Shown here piece after piece: positions 1 to 4,857 of a DNA stretch of 5,962 nt (the first letter of the stretch is position 1; each line of letters opens with the position of its first letter). Source of the DNA: Helicobacteraceae bacterium. GTDB taxonomy: Bacteria; Campylobacterota; Campylobacteria; Campylobacterales; Sulfurimonadaceae. Position numbers and translations under genes: made by a program. The DNA lies in NCBI GenBank assembly GCA_027081565.1, contig JALWKG010000100.1:1-5962 (forward strand), in the 5' to 3' direction. Under the pieces are notes generated by a model. It searched no databases and had not been told where the DNA came from. It worked only from the letters and a program-made list of their open reading frames with translations.

Positions 1-297
1 ATCTCTTCTCTTGGTGAGCAGGATCAGAGTGCGGTGATAACACCGCGATGGATGAAGATCGAGGCAGAAGAGAACCAGACCAAGTTTGGTGTGGGTGACT
101 TTAGAGATGAGTTTGTACTGCACGATGGTGAAAAACTGGTGTTTCTTATCTCAGTTGCCAGTAAAAAGGCGGGTGGTGAACAGCTTTGGAAAAAGATAGG
201 CACGATTACCTTTGAGCGCTCTGTTGTCTCGGGTACCTGTGATCATCGCTTACACTTTCACCATCCAAAGTGGCGTGATGATCTTGTTTATGAATGA
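1..297 (+). CDS. Unidentified protein, C-terminal fragment (5' end outside window)
   Basis: The frame is open from base 1 and ends at TGA 295-297, so 98 codons of a longer gene are visible. The in-frame GTG at 34 is unlikely to be the start, because the frame continues upstream to the window edge and no ribosome binding site precedes it. The fragment is soluble in character, with no membrane segment. It has an acidic, Lys-rich middle (GDFRDEF, then a hydrophobic LVFLISVA strand) and a His-rich end with CDHRLHFHHPKWRDDL. I do not recognise the family. The 'W..IGTI' strand followed by 'S..CD..LHFHHP' faintly recalls the tail of catalase-like haem proteins, where an FNPW-type motif sits in a similar place, but this is only an impression. 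It ends 30 bases before cmoA on the same strand and may be read through into it. Confidence 0.75.
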   Translation: MSSLGEQDQSAVITPRWMKIEAEENQTKFGVGDFRDEFVLHDGEKLVFLISVASKKAGGEQLWKKIGTITFERSVVSGTCDHRLHFHHPKWRDDLVYE

Positions 298-313
298 TTA
301 TGAGAGCTCTTAC

Positions 314-328
314 GATAAAATACATTTA
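314..328 (+). promoter_or_regulatory. Candidate promoter -10 directly upstream of cmoA
   Basis: The sequence GATAAAAT at 314-321 contains the hexamer TAAAAT (316-321), one mismatch from TATAAT. Transcription would start about seven bases later, at or next to the A of the cmoA ATG (328). No convincing -35 is visible, which is usual for the vegetative sigma factor of Campylobacterota. No Shine-Dalgarno sequence lies between the hexamer and the ATG, so a transcript from here would be leaderless. The nearest purine run (GAGAG, 302-306) is over 20 bases from the ATG. Confidence 0.45.
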
Positions 329-1038
329 TGAAAAAAGATGAAGTATTTAACAAGCCCATAGAGAAACAGTTTGAGTTCGATGCAGAGGTAGCCGCAGTCT
401 TTGATGACATGTTGCAGCGTTCTGTTCCCTATTATGCAGAAGCGATGAAACTGACCCAGAGATTTGCCAAGAACTATCTGCCGGAGGGTGGTCTGGTGTA
501 TGACCTTGGCTGCTCTACGGCCAGTACACTTTTGGATGTGGAACGCTCCTTGGAAGTCGAGGCCCGTTTGGTGGGTCTGGACAACGCCCCTTCTATGTTG
601 GAACAGGCCCAAAAAAAGATCATCGCCTTTAACTCCAAGGTGGAGGTCAAAGAGGCTGACATCATGAACTATGACTATAAACCCTGTGACGTGGTCATCA
701 GTAACTACACCCTGCAGTTTATTCGTCCCTTGGTTCGTGAAGAGCTTATCAAAAAGATCAGCAGTGTGATGAAAGAGGAGGGCGCTTTTATCTTTAGTGA
801 AAAGGTAGTCAGTAAAAACTCCAAGCTTAATAAAGAACTTATTGACTGCTATTACGACTTTAAACAGACGCAAGGGTATACGCAGTATGAGATCGCTCAA
901 AAACGTGAGGCCCTGGAAAATGTCTTGATCCCTTATACCGAAGCTGAAAACATCGAGATGGCGGAGCGTTGTGGTTTTAGCCATTGTGAGTGTATCTTTC
1001 GGTGGGCCAACTTCGCTACTTTTATCGCTATCAAATAG
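328..1038 (+). CDS. cmoA: Carboxy-S-adenosyl-L-methionine synthase CmoA
   Basis: CmoA converts SAM and prephenate into carboxy-SAM plus phenylpyruvate. CmoB then transfers the carboxymethyl group to 5-hydroxyuridine-34 of tRNA to give cmo5U, which widens wobble decoding. The 236-residue product aligns end to end from memory with E. coli CmoA (247 aa). Visible matches are QRSVPYY (30-36, Tyr36 corresponding to E. coli Tyr39 at the SAM site), the Rossmann glycine loop VYDLGCS (57-63), the acidic GLDNAPSM strand (83-90), NYTLQF (126-131), FSEK (156-159), DFKQTQGY (177-184) and EIAQKREALENV (188-199). Arg193 of the last corresponds to E. coli Arg199, which holds the carboxylate of carboxy-SAM and sets CmoA apart from ordinary methyltransferases. 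ATG 328 gives the family's normal N-terminus but lacks a Shine-Dalgarno sequence. The dipeptidase gene follows after 8 bases. The partner gene cmoB is not in the window. Confidence 0.95.
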   Translation: MKKDEVFNKPIEKQFEFDAEVAAVFDDMLQRSVPYYAEAMKLTQRFAKNYLPEGGLVYDLGCSTASTLLDVERSLEVEARLVGLDNAPSMLEQAQKKIIAFNSKVEVKEADIMNYDYKPCDVVISNYTLQFIRPLVREELIKKISSVMKEEGAFIFSEKVVSKNSKLNKELIDCYYDFKQTQGYTQYEIAQKREALENVLIPYTEAENIEMAERCGFSHCECIFRWANFATFIAIK

Positions 1039-1040
1039 GA
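1037..1040 (+). promoter_or_regulatory. Ribosome binding site fixing the dipeptidase start
   Basis: AGGA at 1037-1040 overlaps the TAG stop of cmoA (1036-1038) and lies six bases before ATG 1047. It decides for ATG 1047 over the in-frame ATG at 990, which would add 19 residues coded inside cmoA and has no such site. The overlap of stop codon and binding site suggests that ribosomes finishing cmoA restart here. Confidence 0.7.
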
Positions 1041-1046
1041 AAAACT

Positions 1047-2318
1047 ATGTCATTAAATGTGATTGAACATTTTAAAAAACTCTGTGAGATCCCCCACTGC
1101 TCGTATGAAGCTTCTGAGATGAGAGACTATCTGTGCACGTTTGCAAAAACATATGGCTATGAGGTCTCTGTTGATGCCGCAGGAAATGTTTTAGCCCATA
1201 AAGAGGGTGCTCAGGTCACTTTGCAGGCGCATTATGACATGGTCTGTATAGGTACTGAGTTTCCACTTCGTTTAAAAGAGGTTGATGGCTGGCTGCAGGC
1301 AGAAAACTCTACCTTGGGTGCTGACAACGGTATGGGTATGGCGATGATGCTCAGCCTGATGCAAGAGGGGACATTGATCTCTTGTCTGTTTACGGCAGAA
1401 GAGGAGGTGGGGCTTCTCGGTGCGCGTGGCTTGGCATTAGACCTCACAACGCCCTATCTTTTAAACCTGGACTCTGAAGATGAGGGTGTTGTGACCATTG
1501 GTTGTGCCGGTGGTGTGGATATAATTGCCACAAAAATGCTGCAGCGTCAAAAGAGACAACTCTATGTTTATGAGTATCATATCAGTGGACTCTCTGGGGG
1601 TCACTCTGGGGTAGATATAGACAAAAACATCCCCAACGCGATCTCTGAGCTTTTTAAAACTTTATGTGATGTAGAGAGTTATATAGTTGAGGTCAATGGG
1701 GGCGAGCGTCGTAACTCCATTCCTAAAAAAGCGGACATTGTATTTGGAACCCTGGAACTGCTCGAGATGGAAGGGTTGGTTTCCCGAGGACATCAAGAGG
1801 TAGAGGTGATGGACAACAGTTGCGACATTATCAAACTTCTGGCCAGTTTTGAGAGCGGGGTACGCGAACTCAACAGTGAGTTGGACATGGTCAACACAAG
1901 CATTAACCTCGCTCTGATAGAGAGCAGTGAAGAGGCCCTTCGTCTACAGTTAAGTGGCCGCTCCATGGAAAAAGAGGCTTTGGAGGCTTTGCAGACAGAG
2001 ACCATAGCCTATTTTGAAGATGCAGGATTTGAACTGCGAAGCGAAGGTTTTTATGCCCCATGGAGACCCGAGAAAAATACTTTTTCTCAACTGGTTCTTG
2101 ATGAGAGTTCTAAACTCTTTGATGGGGCAGACTATGGCGCTATTCATGCCGGTCTGGAGTGTGGGATCATTAAAGAGAAGTACCCCAACATCTTAATGGC
2201 CTCCATAGGTCCAACGATCAGGTACCCCCACTCTAACCGCGAGAAGGTGGACTTGGACTCAGTGGCAAAAGTCTTTGTTACTCTAAAAAATATCATAGGA
2301 AAACTCAATGCGGTTTAG
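1047..2318 (+). CDS. pepD: PepD-like M20 family aminoacyl-histidine dipeptidase
   Basis: This is a cytoplasmic di-zinc dipeptidase of peptidase family M20, of the PepD (Xaa-His dipeptidase, 'carnosinase') type, which recycles small peptides to amino acids. All metal and catalytic motifs are present in order: LQAHYDMV (59-66; His62 metal ligand, Asp64 catalytic-side residue), GADNGMGMA (91-99; Asp93 bridging), FTAEEEVGLLGA (115-126; Glu119 general base, Glu120 metal), LLNLDSEDEG (138-147; Asp142 metal) and RYPHSNRE (392-399; His395 metal). GLSGGHSGVDI (181-191), typical of PepD, opens the lid/dimerisation domain, which runs to about residue 340. At 423 residues it is some 60 shorter than E. 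coli PepD (485), mainly in the lid, so X-His preference should not be assumed. It follows cmoA by 8 bases and overlaps the M23 peptidase gene by 11. The family call is firm; the symbol is by similarity. Confidence 0.88.
   Translation: MSLNVIEHFKKLCEIPHCSYEASEMRDYLCTFAKTYGYEVSVDAAGNVLAHKEGAQVTLQAHYDMVCIGTEFPLRLKEVDGWLQAENSTLGADNGMGMAMMLSLMQEGTLISCLFTAEEEVGLLGARGLALDLTTPYLLNLDSEDEGVVTIGCAGGVDIIATKMLQRQKRQLYVYEYHISGLSGGHSGVDIDKNIPNAISELFKTLCDVESYIVEVNGGERRNSIPKKADIVFGTLELLEMEGLVSRGHQEVEVMDNSCDIIKLLASFESGVRELNSELDMVNTSINLALIESSEEALRLQLSGRSMEKEALEALQTETIAYFEDAGFELRSEGFYAPWRPEKNTFSQLVLDESSKLFDGADYGAIHAGLECGIIKEKYPNILMASIGPTIRYPHSNREKVDLDSVAKVFVTLKNIIGKLNAV
2297..2300 (+). promoter_or_regulatory. 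Ribosome binding site of the M23 peptidase inside the dipeptidase gene
   Basis: AGGA at 2297-2300 lies seven bases before ATG 2308 and within the last codons of the dipeptidase gene. It supports ATG 2308 as the true start and an 11-base gene overlap, the usual layout for translational coupling. Confidence 0.65.
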
Positions 2319-3126
2319 TCTCATTCTTTTTATCTTCCAACTCGCTCTGTTTGGTGTCATCTTGCCTGAAAATGCGCCCTATCCTGGCGGTGTTATTGTT
2401 CAAAAAGTCGAGAGCAGTGAAAAACCTGTTGTCTTTCATGGCAAACGTCAGTTGATGGTACTGCCTGCAGAAACACCAAAGAGCTATTATGTGGTGGCAG
2501 GAGTTTCACTTAATGCTAAAGTGGACAAACCCTACACCCTCAAGATCGATGCAGATAAAAAAGAGACCTTTCATAGTATTTATTTAAATGATAAAGTCTA
2601 TAAAAAGCAGTACATCACCATCAAAAACAAACGTAAGGTCTCTCCTAAAAAGATGGATATGAAACGTATTAACAGTGAAAGTGAGCGTTCAAAAAAAGCG
2701 TTGGCCCTTTATACTCCTCAAAAATTTGAGTCACTTTCCATGATCAAACCTGTTGATGTCAACATTAGTGATGATTATGGGAAACGGCGTTACTTTAACA
2801 ACAAACCCAGACGTCCGCACTCCGGTGTTGACATGCCGGCACCTGTAGGTACAAAGATTGTGGCACCGCTTGGTGGCGAGATCGTTGAGATGGGACACTT
2901 CTTTTTTAACGGCAATGTGATCTTTATAGATCATGGTCTAGGCTTGGTGAGTATGTACTGTCATATGAGTAAGTTTGATGTCAAAAAAGGTGACCGTGTC
3001 AAAAAGGGTCAAAAGATCGGTGAAGTAGGTATGAGCGGTCGTGTGACAGGACCTCATGTTCACTGGGGGGTCTCTTTAAACGGCGCAATGGTCGATCCGC
3101 GTTTGTTCTTTGTAAATCAGAAGTGA
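2308..3126 (+). CDS. Exported M23 (LytM-type) peptidoglycan endopeptidase
   Basis: A zinc metallopeptidase that cuts peptide cross-links in peptidoglycan, acting in the periplasm. The 272 residues begin with a signal peptide (hydrophobic residues about 3-19, cleavage probably near 16-21). Residues about 24-82, starting PYPGGVI and including YYVVAGVSLNA, resemble the small beta domain (Peptidase_M23_N type) found ahead of some proteobacterial M23 domains. A basic Lys-rich linker spans about 95-135. The LytM domain (about 157-270) is complete: HSGVD (171-175) supplies zinc ligands His171 and Asp175, YCHM (217-220) supplies catalytic His219, and HVHWG (250-254) supplies catalytic His250 and zinc ligand His252. 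All LytM active-site residues are therefore present, so it should be an enzyme and not a degenerate activator like EnvC. Campylobacterota use such enzymes (Csd and Pgp families) for cell shape; which one this matches cannot be told by eye. No transmembrane anchor follows the signal. Confidence 0.9.
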   Translation: MRFSLILFIFQLALFGVILPENAPYPGGVIVQKVESSEKPVVFHGKRQLMVLPAETPKSYYVVAGVSLNAKVDKPYTLKIDADKKETFHSIYLNDKVYKKQYITIKNKRKVSPKKMDMKRINSESERSKKALALYTPQKFESLSMIKPVDVNISDDYGKRRYFNNKPRRPHSGVDMPAPVGTKIVAPLGGEIVEMGHFFFNGNVIFIDHGLGLVSMYCHMSKFDVKKGDRVKKGQKIGEVGMSGRVTGPHVHWGVSLNGAMVDPRLFFVNQK

Positions 3127-3131
3127 GAAAG

Positions 3132-3140
3132 TGCTATAGT
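3132..3140 (+). promoter_or_regulatory. Candidate extended -10 promoter for the beta-barrel gene
   Basis: TGCTATAGT (3132-3140) is an extended -10: TG, one base, then TATAGT (3135-3140), one mismatch from consensus. TTGTAA at 3110-3115 could be a -35, but its 19-base spacing is long. Transcription would start near 3147, about 17 bases before ATG 3164, leaving room for the TGAGGAT ribosome binding site (3154-3160). The same bases can fold into a weak hairpin (3125-3133 with 3142-3150), so the stretch may also slow read-through from the M23 gene. Confidence 0.5.
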
Positions 3141-3163
3141 ACGCTTTTTTAAATGAGGATGAT

Positions 3164-3772
3164 ATGATTAAAATATTTTTAACTCTAATGCTTTTAGTGC
3201 TGTTGCCACTGAGCTTGGATGCCAGACGCAATGGCGAGGGCTTTTTTATAGGTTATGGATTTGGGGCAACCCACTATTATGATGCAGGTGCGGTCTCCGA
3301 CTTGGATGGCAGCAAGGGGGACTTTAGTGGTTCTGGAAAACTTTACATGGGTTACAAGTATGATCATGATGTCACTTTAGAAGGCTCTATTACGAACTAT
3401 GGCTATTTTGAAGTGAAGAAAGATGGCAAACTGTTTGAAACTTTTATTCCAATGTCGGGTGCAGTCTATCTTAATTACGGTCATGACTTCTTTCATAACC
3501 AACTGCGTCCTTTTTTGATCTTGGGCGGTGGTCTGCTCTGGTTAAATGATAGAAAAGATGCCATGTATGATGAGGAGGTCTTTTTTAGTCTTCATTACGG
3601 ATTTGGTCTGCTGTTTACACCCAATTTTCTTTATGGTCTGGGGATTCGATATGCGTATGAAGCAGACTGGAGCCGTTTTCAGACTCAAAATATTGCGGGG
3701 ACGAGTTTGAATGGTAGGAATTACAACAACATTCTAGGCACGACATATATCGGAATCCAATACAAATTCTAA
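3164..3772 (+). CDS. Small outer-membrane beta-barrel protein (OmpA-like barrel fold)
   Basis: The 202-residue product has a signal peptide (residues 1-20: Lys3, a Leu-rich core, then LSLDA and a cut before Arg21). The mature part shows about eight amphipathic strands of alternating hydrophobic and polar residues (roughly 24-35, 57-66, 69-76, 95-107, 113-125, 138-150, 155-168, 190-202). It ends in YIGIQYKF, the terminal aromatic beta-signal read by the BAM complex. Gly/Tyr-rich strands such as FFIGYGFGATHYY and LILGGGLLWL are typical of 8-stranded barrels of the OMP_b-brl/OmpA-N type. There is no OmpA peptidoglycan-binding domain, so it is a bare barrel. The ligand or role is unknown and I recognise no named gene. 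TGAGGAT four to five bases before ATG 3164 supports the start. It is probably transcribed alone from its own promoter. Confidence 0.8.
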   Translation: MIKIFLTLMLLVLLPLSLDARRNGEGFFIGYGFGATHYYDAGAVSDLDGSKGDFSGSGKLYMGYKYDHDVTLEGSITNYGYFEVKKDGKLFETFIPMSGAVYLNYGHDFFHNQLRPFLILGGGLLWLNDRKDAMYDEEVFFSLHYGFGLLFTPNFLYGLGIRYAYEADWSRFQTQNIAGTSLNGRNYNNILGTTYIGIQYKF

Positions 3773-4017
3773 ACTAAAAGTTCCAGCTGCGGCGCGATTT
3801 GCACTTCAGCTCACCACTCCACGCACAGCAGTGCGCTATCGGGATCACTTCAGCACAACTCACACCACATCTGAAACTTTTTCCTATACACTGACTTTTT
3901 AAGATGAACTTTCGCCATCTTTTGCGCTTAATCTGTGAAATCTGCGTAACACTCCAGGGTGGCTTCTTGACCTTCTCTGTTGACAAATGCTCTTGCTCTT
4001 TATCTTTCTAAAAACTA
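3773..4017. repeat. Intergenic element between convergent genes; probable dispersed or degenerate repeat
   Basis: These 245 bases lie between the 3' ends of the barrel gene and nth. The part 3783-3842 is about 63% G+C (38 of 60 by hand count), visibly richer than the flanking genes. CACTTCAGC occurs at 3802-3810 and again at 3846-3854, each followed by a TCAC...CCAC stretch, suggesting a diverged duplication of about 44 bases. AATCTGTGA (3930-3938) is directly followed by AATCTGCGT (3939-3947). This AATCTGTGAAATCTGCGT type of string, read on the minus strand as TQISQI, recurs to my memory in intergenic repeats of many bacterial genomes. A 70-codon minus-strand frame (3774-3986, TTG start) has six Cys, but I cannot support it as a gene. 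No strong intrinsic terminator for either flanking gene is visible. Whether the element is multi-copy cannot be seen here. Confidence 0.4.
3822..3835 (-). other. Perfect 5-bp hairpin with 4-base loop in the intergenic element
   Basis: Read on the minus strand, CGCAC, the loop TGCT and GTGCG form a perfect G+C-rich stem-loop. No T-tract follows on either strand, so it is not a standard intrinsic terminator. It begins 14 bases after a TGA codon (3852-3850) that interrupts a short minus-strand reading frame. That distance and the G in the second loop position fit the loose rules for bacterial SECIS elements, but a stem this short can arise by chance. Confidence 0.35.
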
Positions 4018-4665
4018 TTAACGGGCCTTAAAACTCTTTTTTGTTTTACAATACTCTTGCAAAAAGCAGTCGCTGTCACATTTTGGGTTTTTAGCGGTAC
4101 AGATGTAGCGTCCAAAAAGTACCATGCCTTGGTGCAGGGCGTGCAGGTCTGTTTTGAACTTTTTGACTAAGGTGGCTTCTGTTTTGAGTGCGGTCTCATC
4201 ATCACTTAGACCGAGGCGGTGGGCGACTCTGAAAACGTGGGTGTCTACTGCCATGAGGTTGGCTCCGGTGTACTCTATCATCACAACGTTGGCTGTTTTT
4301 TGACCGACTCCTGCAAGTGATTGCAGCTCTTTTTCGTCCAGTGGAACCTCTCCATCATAGACTTCGATCAAGCGTTGTGCCATTTTGATGAGGTTTTTGG
4401 CTTTGTTGTTAAAAAACGAACAGCTGTTGATAATGGCTTTTACATCATCAAGTTCGGCATTGGCAAGAGTGATGGGGTCGGGGTACTTTTTAAAGAGTTC
4501 TGGTGTGAGAAGGTTGACCCGCTTGTCGGTACATTGTGCGGAGAGTGCTACGGCGATGACTAACTCAAAAGCATTGGAGTATGTCAGTTCTGTGACAGCG
4601 GCATCATAACGTTCTATAAAGAGTGCTTTTATGGCTTCGATCTCTTTTTTGGTGGCTTTTTTCAT
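4018..4665 (-). CDS. nth: Endonuclease III (DNA glycosylase/AP lyase)
   Basis: A base-excision repair enzyme that removes oxidised pyrimidines from DNA and nicks the abasic site by beta-elimination. The 215-residue product matches the usual length (E. coli Nth, 211). Visible features are LSAQCTD (41-47), the helix-hairpin-helix LAGVGQKTA (117-125) with catalytic Lys123 (E. coli Lys120), AVDTHV (139-144) with catalytic Asp141 (E. coli Asp138), HQGMVLFGRYIC (178-189), and a C-terminal iron-sulphur loop with Cys189, Cys196, Cys200 and Cys206. The loop reads C-x6-C-x3-C-x5-C, one residue longer in the middle than the classic C-x6-C-x2-C-x5-C. I chose ATG 4665 over GTG 4695, which lies at the promoter and adds 10 residues without family support; AGAGAG lies eight bases before ATG 4665. 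The gene stands alone and is divergent from the histidine kinase. Confidence 0.95.
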   Translation of the reverse strand: MKKATKKEIEAIKALFIERYDAAVTELTYSNAFELVIAVALSAQCTDKRVNLLTPELFKKYPDPITLANAELDDVKAIINSCSFFNNKAKNLIKMAQRLIEVYDGEVPLDEKELQSLAGVGQKTANVVMIEYTGANLMAVDTHVFRVAHRLGLSDDETALKTEATLVKKFKTDLHALHQGMVLFGRYICTAKNPKCDSDCFLQEYCKTKKSFKAR

Positions 4666-4673
4666 AGATAAAA

Positions 4674-4679
4674 CTCTCT
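4674..4679 (-). promoter_or_regulatory. Ribosome binding site choosing the nth start
   Basis: AGAGAG on the minus strand (4679 to 4674) lies eight bases before ATG 4665 and just downstream of the inferred transcription start near 4690. The upstream GTG at 4695 falls at or before that start and so could not be translated from this promoter. Confidence 0.5.
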
Positions 4680-4695
4680 GAAGTGATTTTGACAC

Positions 4696-4704
4696 TATTT
4701 TAGC
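4696..4704 (-). promoter_or_regulatory. Candidate promoter -10 of nth
   Basis: The minus strand reads GCTAAAATA from 4704 to 4696, containing the -10-like hexamer TAAAAT (4702-4697). A start about seven bases downstream (near 4690) would give a leader of roughly 25 bases before ATG 4665. No clear -35 is visible. Confidence 0.45.
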
Positions 4705-4772
4705 ATTAAAGTAGTCAGCTTCAGGCTTATTAGCTCTTATATGCGATGATTTAGAATAAATTTAACTCTATT

Positions 4773-4781
4773 TGCTACAAT
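4773..4781 (+). promoter_or_regulatory. Candidate extended -10 promoter of the histidine kinase
   Basis: TGCTACAAT (4773-4781) is an extended -10: TG, one base, then TACAAT (4776-4781). The upstream DNA (4740-4770) is A/T-rich, as is usual in Campylobacterota, but has no good -35. Transcription from about 4788 would give a leader of about 70 bases, which contains the hairpin at 4804-4838. Confidence 0.55.
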
Positions 4782-4803
4782 GAGCTATTATAAGAAATAA
4801 TGC

Positions 4804-4838
4804 TTTATCACACGAGCTCGAAAGCTTTGAGTGATAAG
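4804..4838 (+). promoter_or_regulatory. Stem-loop in the histidine kinase 5' leader
   Basis: TTATCAC (4805-4811) pairs perfectly with GTGATAA (4831-4837), with a possible T-G pair at 4804/4838. Inside, AGCT (4815-4818) pairs with AGCT (4823-4826) around a CGAA loop, giving a two-part hairpin with a small internal loop. It ends ten bases before the AGGA ribosome binding site (4849-4852), and no T-tract follows, so it is not a typical terminator. It could affect mRNA stability or ribosome access, or be a protein-binding palindrome in the DNA. It matches no riboswitch class that I can recognise. Confidence 0.5.
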
Positions 4839-4857
4839 AGATTTAGATAGGATTTAC

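Noticed and set aside
34..297. Complete small gene from GTG 34
   Set aside because: The frame is open to the window edge and no ribosome binding site precedes the GTG, so it is treated as the tail of a longer gene.
310..984. 224-codon open frame on the minus strand opposite cmoA
   Set aside because: The plus-strand frame is an unmistakable full-length CmoA. The antisense product is a low-complexity Leu/Phe/His string with no recognisable domain, so it is a codon-bias shadow.
990..1046. Longer N-terminus for the dipeptidase from ATG 990
   Set aside because: The extra residues are coded inside cmoA, no ribosome binding site precedes ATG 990, and ATG 1047 has a well-spaced AGGA and gives a normal M20 N-terminus.
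3773..4017. Bidirectional intrinsic terminator between the convergent genes
   Set aside because: The only good hairpin (3822-3835) is not followed by a T-tract on either strand and lies 50 or more bases from either stop codon.
4321..4609. Two plus-strand frames (80 and 74 codons) inside nth
   Set aside because: They overlap the well-supported nth coding strand, lack ribosome binding sites and give no recognisable protein.
4666..4695. Longer N-terminus for nth from GTG 4695
   Set aside because: The GTG abuts the -10 candidate and would lie at or upstream of the transcription start. ATG 4665 gives the family length and has AGAGAG upstream.
4726..4795. Imperfect inverted repeat CTTATTAGCTC / GAGCTATTATAAG flanking the kinase promoter
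   Set aside because: The arms match only over six to seven bases without gaps, in A/T-rich DNA, so chance is a sufficient explanation. It was kept out of the feature list.
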